From Stutzerimonas azotifigens (lineage in GTDB: Bacteria > Pseudomonadota > Gammaproteobacteria > Pseudomonadales > Pseudomonadaceae): a DNA stretch of 64,000 nt. A program made the translations under genes and the position numbers. Position 1 is the first letter of the stretch. Each line of letters opens with the position of its first letter. The stretch is from NCBI RefSeq assembly GCF_013522725.1, contig NZ_JAAMRF010000007.1, positions 124,001 to 188,000 of the forward strand, written 5' to 3'. Positions 1-9,714 of this stretch are shown piece after piece. The notes beneath the pieces were generated by a model. The model did not search any database, had not been told where the DNA came from, and saw only the letters and a program-made list of their open reading frames with translations.

Positions 1-77
1 CAATCATCCTGGTATACACCGCTTGGAGCTACTACGTGTTCCGCGGCAAGGTAACGGCCGATGACGGTTATCACTGA
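1..77 (+). CDS. cydB: Cytochrome bd-type quinol oxidase subunit II, 3' end only
   Basis: Partial gene cut by the window edge; the frame starts at base 3 and the stop is TGA at 75-77. The 24 visible residues end in a membrane-helix tail (IILVYTAWSYYVFRGKV) followed by a short polar end, which is typical of the C-terminus of CydB/CioB. This subunit pairs with CydA in the inner membrane to oxidise quinol and reduce oxygen. The DUF2474 gene immediately downstream supports the call, because that family sits next to bd-type (often cyanide-insensitive) oxidases. The bd or CIO subtype cannot be settled from this fragment. Confidence 0.75.
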   Translation, partial: IILVYTAWSYYVFRGKVTADDGYH

Positions 78-101
78 CCGCCAGACCAAGGAGGTCTCGC
101 C

Positions 102-260
102 GTGGACATGAAGCCCGACGACAAGGGTTCGCAGGAGCAGAAGCCGTTGTGGCAGCGCATGGCCTGGCTGGTGGGGCTTTGGGGCGCCAGCGTGCTGGCC
201 CTCGGTGCGGTGGCGTATGTCATCCGTCTGTTCATGTCTGCTGCGGGTCTGACGAGCTAA
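102..260 (+). CDS. DUF2474 small membrane protein of the bd oxidase operon
   Basis: A 52-residue protein starting with GTG at 102; AAGGAGGT at 88-95 is well spaced for that codon and too far from the in-frame ATG at 108. It has a charged N-terminus (KPDDKGSQEQK), then WQRMAWLVGLWGASVLAL leading into one membrane helix at about residues 20-46. The W-x(n)-W-A-S-V-L-A-L pattern and the position 24 bases after cydB match DUF2474, short proteins encoded beside cytochrome bd/CIO oxidases. By analogy with CydX it may stabilise the oxidase complex; that role is inferred. Confidence 0.75.
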   Translation: MDMKPDDKGSQEQKPLWQRMAWLVGLWGASVLALGAVAYVIRLFMSAAGLTS

Positions 261-300
261 CCGGCTCAGTATTGCTTCCAGTCCTGCCGCATCTGGGCGG

Positions 301-339
301 GCGCGTAAGGCGCATCTAAATCCTGCGCGCCTTACGCGC
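301..339. repeat. 13-bp perfect inverted repeat between converging genes
   Basis: Arms GCGCGTAAGGCGC (301-313) and GCGCCTTACGCGC (327-339) are perfect complements around a 13-base AT-richer loop. The element lies between the stop of the DUF2474 gene and the 3' end of the AraC gene on the other strand, so it could end transcription from both sides. Neither strand has a long T-run after the stem, so a REP-like or processing element is also possible. Confidence 0.6.
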
Positions 340-347
340 TGCCAGCG

Positions 348-1385
348 CTATCCCGCCTGCCGTTGCGCACGACGGAACTCGCCTGGCGTCTGCCCGCTCC
401 AGCGTTTGAACGCACGCTGGAAAGCCTCGGCGGAGGCGAAACCCAGCAGCCAGGCGATTTCGCCGAATGCCGCTTCGGTGTCGCGAATGTAGGCCATCGC
501 CAGGTCGCGCCGGGTGTCGTTGAGGATGGTCCGGTAGCTGGTGCCTTCCTCTGCGAGCTTGCGGCGCAGCGTCCAGGTCGGCGTCTGCAGGCGTTGAGCA
601 ATCTGTTGCAAGTCCGGTTCCTGGCCCTTGAGCAAGGGGCCGAGAATCTGCGTGATGCGCTCGCGCAGGCTGCGTGTCCGCGTGCGCTGCTCAAGTTCCG
701 CCTCGCAGAGCTCCAGCAGGTGGCGCCAGGTGCCTGGACAGTGCTCAGGATTGCGCAGCGCCAGAACCGGCTGGTCCAGGCGCAGCGCGTTGTCGGCGGC
801 ACCGAAGGTCACCGTCGGGCCGAAGAGCGGCTCGTAGCGCGGCGCATACGAAGGCGCCGGGAATTCGATGTGTACCGCCACTGGGGTTAGCGCATGGCCG
901 GCGACTGCGCCGAGCTGGGTGATCCAGCTGGCCAGCACGGTGTCGACCACGAAGCGGTTATAGGCGTTGTAGGGGCTGATCGAATAGAAGCGCAGCCAGG
1001 CGCCGCGGGCGTCTTCCTCGAAACGGGAATGGCCGCGGTAGTTGGACGCATAGAGCGGCTCGAAGCGCGTCAGGGCGCGTGCCGCCTCGCGTACCGTTGG
1101 CGCCTGGGCAGCGGTGACGCCGGCCAGGCCCATGTGGCTGGCCTTGCGCAGTCGACCCATTTCCAGCCCCAGCGCCGGGTCGTCGGCGAGCTGCATGGCC
1201 GCATGGCCCAGGCGCATGTAGCGGGGAATCGACAGCTGCGCGCGTGGGTCGGCCAGGCGCGCCGCGTCCAGGCCGTAGCTTTCCAGCAGCGGAACGGCAT
1301 CGATGCCCTGTTTTCGCAGTGCGGCGCTGAGGCTGTGCACGAAGCCGACCGAGAGATCGCCGAGCCTGACCCGGGCAGCGGTCAT
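348..1385 (-). CDS. AraC family transcriptional regulator (arabinose-binding-like N-domain)
   Basis: 345 residues, the usual length for the AraC subgroup with a long N-terminal ligand domain (about residues 15-210) and a C-terminal AraC/XylS DNA-binding domain (about 240-340). The second helix-turn-helix is clear: FGEIAWLLGFASAEAFQRAF followed by RWSGQTPGEFRR, the family signature. The first helix-turn-helix is in DLQQIAQRLQTPTWTLRRKL. The start overlaps the stop of the upstream nitrilase-fold gene by 4 bases (1382-1385), so the two are probably co-transcribed and the regulator may respond to that enzyme's substrate or product. The ligand is unknown; relatives include OruR/ArgR-like and fatty-acid-sensing regulators. 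Confidence 0.88.
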   Translation of the reverse strand: MTAARVRLGDLSVGFVHSLSAALRKQGIDAVPLLESYGLDAARLADPRAQLSIPRYMRLGHAAMQLADDPALGLEMGRLRKASHMGLAGVTAAQAPTVREAARALTRFEPLYASNYRGHSRFEEDARGAWLRFYSISPYNAYNRFVVDTVLASWITQLGAVAGHALTPVAVHIEFPAPSYAPRYEPLFGPTVTFGAADNALRLDQPVLALRNPEHCPGTWRHLLELCEAELEQRTRTRSLRERITQILGPLLKGQEPDLQQIAQRLQTPTWTLRRKLAEEGTSYRTILNDTRRDLAMAYIRDTEAAFGEIAWLLGFASAEAFQRAFKRWSGQTPGEFRRAQRQAG

Positions 1386-2386
1386 GAGCGTTCGGGCAGC
1401 CAGCGATTGGTCAGGCGCACCGGCATCTGGTGATTATGCGCGGCCGCTCTGCGCGGCGAGCCCAGCAGATTCCAGGGCAGGCCGAGGGTGGCCACCGCCA
1501 CCTGCGGCAGCTCCTGTGGCAGTGGATGGGCGCCGTGCCCGCATGTCTCGATCACTACCGCTCCGGGGATCGCCAAAACCTCGGTGCGTTCGTCGACGCC
1601 TGCGTAGGCATCGCAGCCGAGGGCCACCTGGAGCCGCCCGGCCGGCGTGTCGACCGGGGCCGGCTGGGCCTGGTCCGAGGCATCGCTGTAGCGCCGTTCA
1701 TAACGGCTGACCGAGCGCTTGTGCCATAGGCCATCGAGCGGCTGGCCGCTGGGGTCGAATACCAGGCTGACCTGGCGTAACGGGCCGTCACCGACCGATA
1801 GCCGCCGGTTTTCCAGTCGGGGCTCGGGCAGCACAACCGAACCAGCGACCAGTGTCACGCCGAACTCTGCCGCCAGCTGGCCGAAGATGCTCTGGTAGGC
1901 CTCGGCCATCTGGGAGGCCTTCATTCGCAGCACGGCATCGGTACGCCGATCGTCACCCTCGTTAGCGAGCAGGGCGCCGAGGTAGTGAAACGGGTTGCTC
2001 ATGGCCATCAGCTGCATCGCGTCGCGCAGGGTTCTGGCTTGTTGCACCTCGGCTTTTTCGCCTAGGGCGAACAAGCCGGTGCCGACGTGTTCGGGCAGCA
2101 CTACGACGGTTTGCGGGCCGAGCATACCGGCTTGGCGGGCCTGCTCCAGATAGGTGGCGAATTTCAGATGCAGCCGCTCGCGGCTCTGGTAGTCGGCGGG
2201 CATCAGGTGCGTCTCGACACCGAGCAGGTTGGGGCCGGCGTTCGGCTCGCCCTCGCTGATGATGGGCAGCAGACGCAGGTCCGACAGCAGCGGGCCGCTG
2301 TCGCGGTCGCGCGTCCATTGCAGGTAGAGCACCAGCGCGGCAATGGACAGCAGAGCGATGAGGGCGAGTCTGAGAAGTCGACGCAT
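1382..2386 (-). CDS. Membrane-anchored carbon-nitrogen hydrolase (nitrilase superfamily)
   Basis: 334 residues from ATG at 2386; a TTG at 2398 is a possible alternative, and neither has a strong ribosome-binding site. An N-terminal helix (about residues 4-25, LRLALIALLSIAALVLYL) predicts a signal anchor with a periplasmic enzyme. The nitrilase-fold catalytic triad can be located: Glu99 (VVVLPEHVGTG), Lys223 (LWHKRSV) and Cys258 (ALGCDAY). The Cys motif GCDAY departs from the usual ICYD/E-type context. The superfamily cleaves or transfers on amide or nitrile C-N bonds, as in apolipoprotein N-acyltransferase and amidases. A candidate promoter lies at 2417-2445. Substrate unknown. Confidence 0.78.
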   Translation of the reverse strand: MRRLLRLALIALLSIAALVLYLQWTRDRDSGPLLSDLRLLPIISEGEPNAGPNLLGVETHLMPADYQSRERLHLKFATYLEQARQAGMLGPQTVVVLPEHVGTGLFALGEKAEVQQARTLRDAMQLMAMSNPFHYLGALLANEGDDRRTDAVLRMKASQMAEAYQSIFGQLAAEFGVTLVAGSVVLPEPRLENRRLSVGDGPLRQVSLVFDPSGQPLDGLWHKRSVSRYERRYSDASDQAQPAPVDTPAGRLQVALGCDAYAGVDERTEVLAIPGAVVIETCGHGAHPLPQELPQVAVATLGLPWNLLGSPRRAAAHNHQMPVRLTNRWLPERS

Positions 2387-2416
2387 GGAAGGCAACAAGG
2401 GCGGAAGGTGGCGCTC

Positions 2417-2445
2417 AGCCTAGGACGGCCACGCGAAAAAGCCAA
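2417..2445 (-). promoter_or_regulatory. Candidate sigma70 promoter for the nitrilase-araC unit
   Basis: Read on the minus strand: -35 TTGGCT (2445-2440), 17-base spacer, -10 TAGGCT (2422-2417). Transcription would begin near 2410, leaving a very short leader before the ATG at 2386. The match is moderate: four of six bases at -35 and three of six at -10. Confidence 0.4.
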
Positions 2446-2560
2446 GTCGCGCTGTGCAAATTGGTCATTAAGTTGTGTGTTTCGATCATTGAGCCGGCGG
2501 CTACGGCTGACTATCGTTCGGCCATTACCGACCGCAGCCCCATGAGGTGCGGCAGCCTGA

Positions 2561-4603
<2,043 letters not shown>

Positions 4604-4607
4604 TCCG

Positions 4608-4633
4608 AGGCCCCGCATCAGCGGGGCCTTTTT
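4608..4633 (+). terminator. Rho-independent terminator after fadH
   Basis: AGGCCCCGC (4608-4616), loop ATCA, GCGGGGCCT (4621-4629), then a run of T. A 9-bp perfect GC-rich stem placed 5 bases after the fadH stop and before the next RBS. Confidence 0.85.
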
Positions 4634-4651
4634 CATCCGGAGGTGTGTTCC

Positions 4652-5068
4652 ATGTCCGCACTGATACTGCAAACCCCGGCGGCCGCCAGCCTCGACCACT
4701 GGCACCGGATGGTCGCCGCACGCGACCTCTCGTCCCTGCCGGTCCTGCTCGCCGACGATGCGGTGTTCCGCTCGCCGATGGCGTTCAAACCCTACGAGGG
4801 GGCGAGGGCGGTCAACCTGATCCTGAATACGGTGCTGGGCGTCTTCGAGGACTTTCGCTACCACCGGCAACTCGCCTGCGCCGATGGGCGGAACGTGGTG
4901 CTCGAGTTCAGCGCCAGGGTCGGTACGCGAACGCTCAAGGGCGTCGACATGATCGCGTTCGACGAGGCGGGGAAGATCTGTGAGTTCGAGGTGATGATCC
5001 GTCCCATGAGCGCGCTGCAGGCGCTCGGCGACGAGATGGGCAAGCGTCTGGCTGCCCTCGGAACCTGA
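4652..5068 (+). CDS. NTF2/SnoaL-like fold protein
   Basis: 138 residues. ATG 4652 is preferred because GGAGG at 4639-4643 is 8 bases upstream; the longer frame from GTG 4643 would start inside that RBS. The pattern HWHRMVAARDLSSLPVLLADDAVFRSPM near the N-terminus, then VFEDFRYHRQL and VVLEFSARVGTRTLKGVDMIAFDEAGKI, is the alpha-helix plus curved beta-sheet arrangement of the NTF2-like superfamily (SnoaL/ketosteroid-isomerase type). Such proteins bind small hydrophobic ligands or act as cyclases and isomerases. Its own substrate cannot be named. An 18-bp palindrome begins right after its stop. Confidence 0.7.
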   Translation: MSALILQTPAAASLDHWHRMVAARDLSSLPVLLADDAVFRSPMAFKPYEGARAVNLILNTVLGVFEDFRYHRQLACADGRNVVLEFSARVGTRTLKGVDMIAFDEAGKICEFEVMIRPMSALQALGDEMGKRLAALGT

Positions 5069-5086
5069 ATGATTTGACCAAATCAT
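5069..5086. promoter_or_regulatory. 18-bp perfect palindrome, possible operator
   Basis: ATGATTTG (5069-5076), AC, CAAATCAT (5079-5086). Perfect two-fold symmetry with a 2-base centre is more typical of a dimeric repressor site than of a terminator. It lies directly after the NTF2-like gene and about 190 bases before the coiled-coil gene. The regulator is unknown. Confidence 0.45.
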
Positions 5087-5276
5087 CACAGTTTTTCCGC
5101 TCCGTGCGTCGATCCGTCAGGCGGCGCCCAGGTCACTGCCAACCCAGTCACATTGCCCCGTCGAGGTTTTCCCCTAGACTTGCGCAACAATGAGATAGCG
5201 TGGTTTTTGCAGGTACTATGCCATCTTCTGAAAAGCGCTGGCCCGGCGATGTTCGGGCCACAGAGGAAATCCGAGC

Positions 5277-6638
5277 ATGCAGAACAAACCGCAGATAGCC
5301 GAAGCCGTGCTGTTCTTTGGTGAGCATGGCATCTGCAAGGAAATGCTCTTTCCCGAATTCGAAGCCCTGCTGGACGGCGTGGTGAACATGCCCGAGTTCG
5401 CCGATCAGCAGATGCGCGTTGCTTACGTTCTCATCAACCCTCGGCTGCTGATTCGCGGCGTGGTGTTCTTTTATCTCGATTTCAACGACGACGGATCCGC
5501 CGACAGCGGCTGGAACATCCCGCTGCGCCATCTGGCCGAGCGTGCCGGACGTGGTCCAGATCTCGGCGCCGGGCCGATCCGCCTGGCTTGTCGCAGCCAA
5601 TGCCCGGTGGCGTGGCATCAGATGCACTTGTGGGATCCCAGCCTTGCACCGGGTAAAAACGATCTGGTGCTGTTGCGCGACCAGATCAAGCGCAATCAGA
5701 TGGGCCTGCTGGTCGACGACGAAATGCCCACCAGCGTGCCGGCCGAACGCCTGCAGATGGCTGCCGAAGATCGCTGGGTTCAGGCCGATCCGGCCCAGGA
5801 CGAAGCGGCGAAACAGGCCGAGAAGCTCGAGCAGGAACACCGCCTCAAGACCGCCCAGCTGATCAAGCAACAGCGTCTGCGGATCGCCAGCCTCAGCCAG
5901 CAGCGTGAGGACGAGATCGCCCAGCTCAGGCAGGCAAGCGAGGCGCAGCAGAACCAACTGCGCGAAGAGCTGCGTCAGCTACAGCAGAAACTGCGCCAGC
6001 AGGAAGATCTCAACGCCAGCCTCAAGACCCAGCTGGCCACCCAGGCGGAGAGCTTCCAGAAGGCGCGCGAAGAGATGAGCGAGCAGGTGCGCACGCTCGA
6101 GCGCCACGGGCGTGCCGAAGTCGACGTCGCCCGGGCGCAGTTCGAACGCGAAGTGGAGGCACGGGTGGCGGCGGCTGTGGTGGAATACAAGGAGCAGGTT
6201 GCCATTCGCGATGTCGAGCTGTCCTACCGCAACGAGCTGGACACCGCCCTGGAAGAGGAAATCGACAGGCTCAAGCGCGAACGCGAGGAGCTGGTGCGCC
6301 AGGGCAGCGACAACATCCTCGAGCGGCTTTCGCGCCTGGGCGTGGTGTTCGTCGTCTACCACCCCGGTGCCGGCCACTTAACGATCGCCTTGCAGGACAT
6401 TGCCCGCTACCAGGAAAACCCGATGGCCTACGCGGCCTCCAAGTGCTTTGTCTCCGAAGAGCAATATCGCCAGTGGCTCAAGCACTACCAGGACCCGGCA
6501 TGCGAGGCGAGTCTGTCCAGCGGCGAGCGCTGCGCCATCCCGCTGGATCGGGTGGACACGCCAGCGCGCTTCATCGTCAACGAATCCAATTGTTGCTCGC
6601 GGCACAAGTCCGAGCATCGTTTGCGCACCGGTAGCTGA
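5277..6638 (+). CDS. Coiled-coil protein of unknown function
   Basis: 453 residues, RBS GAGGAAA at 5263-5269. Three regions are visible: a globular N-domain (about 1-165, with FFGEHGICKEMLFPEFEALL), a long Gln/Glu/Arg-rich coiled coil (about 175-360, many heptads such as QQREDEIAQLRQ), and a compact C-domain (about 360-445) ending in NESNCCSRHK with a vicinal Cys pair. Relatives in Pseudomonas are sometimes labelled chromosome-partitioning ParA, but no Walker A motif or other ATPase signature is present, so I do not adopt that name. It overlaps the next gene by one base (TGATG), implying translational coupling. Confidence 0.75.
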   Translation: MQNKPQIAEAVLFFGEHGICKEMLFPEFEALLDGVVNMPEFADQQMRVAYVLINPRLLIRGVVFFYLDFNDDGSADSGWNIPLRHLAERAGRGPDLGAGPIRLACRSQCPVAWHQMHLWDPSLAPGKNDLVLLRDQIKRNQMGLLVDDEMPTSVPAERLQMAAEDRWVQADPAQDEAAKQAEKLEQEHRLKTAQLIKQQRLRIASLSQQREDEIAQLRQASEAQQNQLREELRQLQQKLRQQEDLNASLKTQLATQAESFQKAREEMSEQVRTLERHGRAEVDVARAQFEREVEARVAAAVVEYKEQVAIRDVELSYRNELDTALEEEIDRLKREREELVRQGSDNILERLSRLGVVFVVYHPGAGHLTIALQDIARYQENPMAYAASKCFVSEEQYRQWLKHYQDPACEASLSSGERCAIPLDRVDTPARFIVNESNCCSRHKSEHRLRTGS

Positions 6639-7579
6639 TGCTCGAAGCGCTGGTGCTGGAACCCGGCTGGGCGCCGCTGCAGAGGCTCGACCTTGATTGG
6701 GCTCGGCGCGCGGGAGTCGAGCTCGCTGTATTGCGCCTCGATCTGGTCGACCCGCAGCTGTCCGGCAACAAATGGTTCAAGCTATCGCACCATTTGCGGG
6801 CCGCCGCGGCCTCGGGCGCTTCAGGGCTGCTCAGCCTCGGCGGTGCCCATTCCAACCATCTGCATGCACTGGCGGCCGCCGGGTGCCGCTTCGGCTACGC
6901 CACGGTCGGCCTGTTGCGCGGGCACCCTGTCGAAACGCCTACAGTGGCCGACCTGCGCCGCTTCGGCATGGAATTGCACTGGCTTGGCTACGATGGCTAC
7001 CGTCAACGCCATCGCCCCGACTTCTGGGCGCCCTGGCTCGAGCGTCATCCTGGTCATTACCCGATCCCCGAGGGCGGCGGAGGGCTTGCCGGTGCGCTGG
7101 GCTGCGCAGGGATGGTCGAGCAGGTGCGTGGCCAGTTGGGCGAGGTGGGCTTCGGCGAATACGACGGCTGGTGGCTCGCTGCGGGAACGGGTACCACCTT
7201 GGCCGGGCTGGCTATCGCCGAAGCCGGGCAGCGCGCGGTGTATGGTGCGCTGGCGGGGCCGCCTTCGCATCGGGTCGCCGCTGAAATCGACTCGCTGCTC
7301 GCGCAGGCCGGCCAGGCGTCGCACCCCTATCGGTTGGTCGACGCCAGCCGCGACGGCTTCGGCCGTTTCGACGAGACCCTGGCGCGCTTTCTTTTCGAGA
7401 CCGAACGCGACTCGGGATTGCCGCTGGAGCCGGTCTATACCGCCAAGGCTCTGCTGGCGTTGCGTACTTTTCTGCAAGAAGGCGGGCTGGAGCGCGGCAC
7501 ACGGCTGGTATTCGTTCATACCGGCGGCCTGCAGGGGCGCCGTGCGGCTGAAGCCGAATTGCGTAGGCTGGGTACCTGA
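6638..7579 (+). CDS. PLP-dependent ACC deaminase / D-cysteine desulfhydrase family enzyme
   Basis: 313 residues, typical of the family. The PLP-lysine motif is LSGNKWFKL (K45), and the substrate/cofactor loop SLGGAHSNH follows at about 66-75, corresponding to GGIQSNQ in ACC deaminase. AAGTGTTLAG at about residues 185-194 fits the phosphate-binding glycine loop. Fold-type II enzymes of this family remove amine or sulfhydryl groups from small amino acids (ACC, D-cysteine). Several catalytic-loop residues differ from true ACC deaminase, so D-cysteine desulfhydrase-like activity is as likely. It is the middle gene of a three-gene unit and starts inside the preceding stop codon. Confidence 0.82.
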   Translation: MLEALVLEPGWAPLQRLDLDWARRAGVELAVLRLDLVDPQLSGNKWFKLSHHLRAAAASGASGLLSLGGAHSNHLHALAAAGCRFGYATVGLLRGHPVETPTVADLRRFGMELHWLGYDGYRQRHRPDFWAPWLERHPGHYPIPEGGGGLAGALGCAGMVEQVRGQLGEVGFGEYDGWWLAAGTGTTLAGLAIAEAGQRAVYGALAGPPSHRVAAEIDSLLAQAGQASHPYRLVDASRDGFGRFDETLARFLFETERDSGLPLEPVYTAKALLALRTFLQEGGLERGTRLVFVHTGGLQGRRAAEAELRRLGT

Positions 7580-7600
7580 GATGTACGCTGGAAAGCCCGA

Positions 7601-8710
7601 ATGAAAAAGCCGCTACACCCCGACCAACTGCGTAGCCTGGTGCCGCTCAATGCATTGTCGCGGCGTCAGCTGCGCGAGCTGCAGGGCCAGCTGACGCCAC
7701 GGCCGCTGCTGGCCGGTGAGCTCCTGTTCGGTGTCCAGGACAGCACCGCGACGCTGTTCTTCCTGCTCTCTGGCGAGCTTCTGTTGCATGGCGGTGACGG
7801 CCAGGAGCGGTGTTTGGTGGCCGGTACCGCGGCGAGCTGCTATTCCATCGGCCCCGGCCCACGCTGGCAACGGGCGCATGCGTTGTCGGACTGCAGCGTG
7901 CTGGCCATCGACAGTGCCCAACTCGACCGCCTGCTGACCTGGCGCCAGACCTATCAGGACCTGCTCGTGCAGTTGTCGCTCGAAGGTCATTCGCCGGAGT
8001 GGCTGGAGCAGTTGCTTGAAAATCCGCTGTTCGCCAAGGTGCCGCCGGCCAACGTGCGGTGCATGTTCGACCGTCTGGAAAGCCTCGAGGTAGCTGTCGG
8101 GCAAACGCTGATCCAGCAGGGCGATGTCGGTGATTGCTGTTACTTCCTCAAGGCCGGCCGGGTCGAAGTCATCCAGGAAGCCGGGAGCGGCCGGCAGGTC
8201 GTCGCCGAGCTCGAAGTCGGCGCCTGTTTCGGTGAAGAGGCGCTGCTCGTCGACCGCCCGCGCAATGCGACGGTGACTATGCTCGAAGACGGTTGCGTGC
8301 TGCGCCTGGCCCGTGCCGATTTTCACGCACTGCTAGAGGCTCCGGTGGTCGCCGACGTGTCCCTGGCCGAGGCGGCACGCCTGCTCGTCTCGGGCGCCCA
8401 GTGGCTGGACGTTCGCCTGCAGGACGAATACGAGCGTGGGCACGCGTTGCATGCGTTGCACATGCCGCTGGACCTGCTGCGGCTCAAGGCACGCCTGCTC
8501 GATCACGCGCGCACCTATCTGTGCTACTGCGACAGCGGAAAGCGCAGCGCCAGCGCGGTGTTCCTGCTGACTCAGCTGGGTTTCAGTGCCTTCGTGCTGC
8601 GCGACGGGGTCGATGGCTTGCCGGCAGTCCAGCACGATGCGCTGCTGTGCCAGAGCGGCTCCGGTTACCTTGCCCGATCGGGCGGGCGCATCGAGCGCAG
8701 CAGCCGCTAG
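7601..8710 (+). CDS. Cyclic nucleotide-binding domains fused to rhodanese
   Basis: 369 residues. The N-terminus (about 20-125) resembles a degenerate cNMP-binding beta-roll; a second, better one lies at about 143-245 and contains the phosphate-binding cassette FGEEALLVDRPRNATV (210-225) with the expected Glu and Arg. Residues 252-340 are a rhodanese/sulfurtransferase domain, with active-site Cys310 in YCDSGKRS. The layout suggests a soluble sensor in which a nucleotide controls a sulfur-handling or persulfide-binding site; this is inference. It follows the PLP enzyme by 21 bases and ends tail-to-tail with the DUF1853 gene, sharing CTAG at 8707-8710. Confidence 0.82.
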   Translation: MKKPLHPDQLRSLVPLNALSRRQLRELQGQLTPRPLLAGELLFGVQDSTATLFFLLSGELLLHGGDGQERCLVAGTAASCYSIGPGPRWQRAHALSDCSVLAIDSAQLDRLLTWRQTYQDLLVQLSLEGHSPEWLEQLLENPLFAKVPPANVRCMFDRLESLEVAVGQTLIQQGDVGDCCYFLKAGRVEVIQEAGSGRQVVAELEVGACFGEEALLVDRPRNATVTMLEDGCVLRLARADFHALLEAPVVADVSLAEAARLLVSGAQWLDVRLQDEYERGHALHALHMPLDLLRLKARLLDHARTYLCYCDSGKRSASAVFLLTQLGFSAFVLRDGVDGLPAVQHDALLCQSGSGYLARSGGRIERSSR

Positions 8711-9627
8711 CCAGCGGTATCGGTGGCGGGCCAGCGATCCGGTACCACGAACACTCGTTGTGCCTCTTCCCAGACGTTACCGTTGCTCTGCAGACGCGCC
8801 ATCAGTCGTGCGGGCGAATGTTCGTCTAGCTTGGGGCGGAGCGTGTCGTCCAAGTCAAAATCCAGCTCCAGCCGGGCCGGAGCGAGCCACTCCTGGCGAG
8901 GCAGCATCTGCCAACGGTATTCGCCTGCCAGTGCCGGCCAGTCACGCTGGCGTACCCAGATCCCTCGCAGGTGCAGCGGATTTGCGCCGGCCGGTGGCAA
9001 GCAACCGCTTGGCCAGGGTTCAAACAGATAGCCGCCGAGCCAGAGGGCCGGTTGGATGGTGCTGCTGGTGAGCTCGGCGAGCGCGGCTTTCGCCTGCTCG
9101 TGCATGCTCAGATTCAGCTGATGGCGCAGCAAATGGTCCAGCTTGAGGTCCAGCCGATCATGGCCACCGGGGCCGATCCAGTGATGGGGTGCGCCGTCGC
9201 CGCCCCCGCCATTGCCCAGGTAGAACTTCACCGCCAATTCGAGGTGATGCACACCCTCCGGATCGCGTATTAACAGGTCCAGTTCACCGAGCGTGTTGCC
9301 GCCTTCGCGGATCGGCAGGTTGGCGACGATCAGGTCGATGTCCGGCGCGTGGGTCAGGGCATACTGCCAGAGACGCTCGTAATACAGTCCCAGGCGCCGG
9401 TTGCTGCGTTGGGCGAGCCATCGTTGCAGGCCCTCGGCAGCTGCGTCCTGATGCATCAGCCAGTCTGCGAGCAGATCGGGCTGGCTGTACCAGCGGCTGC
9501 CCGAGAGCGGGTGACGCAGCGTCGCCGAGGCCTCCAGCAATGGCGGCGAAAGGATCGCCCAGGCCAGGTCGCGCACCTGGGGGTGCCTGAGCGTTCGCAT
9601 GAGGTCGGCGTACAGGGCGGTTGTCAT
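8707..9627 (-). CDS. DUF1853 protein with PD-(D/E)XK nuclease-like motif
   Basis: 306 residues starting at ATG 9627; the frame stays open further upstream only as antisense of nadK. The DUF1853 signature is clear: RRLGLYYERLWQYAL (about 77-91), then GELDLLIRD and HHLELAVKFYLG (about 114-138). The spacing of Glu84, Asp117, Glu130 and Lys134 resembles a PD-(D/E)XK nuclease core, in which an early helix Glu and a GE-x-D...E-x(n)-K hairpin form the metal site. No function is established for this family as far as I know. It converges with the cNMP/rhodanese gene and diverges from nadK, with 87 bases between starts. Confidence 0.78.
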   Translation of the reverse strand: MTTALYADLMRTLRHPQVRDLAWAILSPPLLEASATLRHPLSGSRWYSQPDLLADWLMHQDAAAEGLQRWLAQRSNRRLGLYYERLWQYALTHAPDIDLIVANLPIREGGNTLGELDLLIRDPEGVHHLELAVKFYLGNGGGGDGAPHHWIGPGGHDRLDLKLDHLLRHQLNLSMHEQAKAALAELTSSTIQPALWLGGYLFEPWPSGCLPPAGANPLHLRGIWVRQRDWPALAGEYRWQMLPRQEWLAPARLELDFDLDDTLRPKLDEHSPARLMARLQSNGNVWEEAQRVFVVPDRWPATDTAG

Positions 9628-9651
9628 CAGGCAAGCATAGTCGACCCTGGT

Positions 9652-9680
9652 TTGCCGCTGCCGTGGCCTTCGCCCATAAT
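9652..9680 (+). promoter_or_regulatory. Candidate sigma70 promoter of nadK
   Basis: -35 TTGCCG (9652-9657), 17-base spacer, -10 CATAAT (9675-9680). Four of six and five of six bases match consensus. A start near 9687 gives a leader of about 28 bases containing the GGGAG ribosome-binding site of nadK. Confidence 0.55.
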
Positions 9681-9714
9681 CGGGCAGACCCGCCTCTGCC
9701 CTCTCGGGAGTTCT

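Noticed and set aside
5277-6638. Naming the coiled-coil protein ParA
   Set aside because: No Walker A, deviant Walker or other ATPase motif is present; similarity is only through coiled-coil composition.
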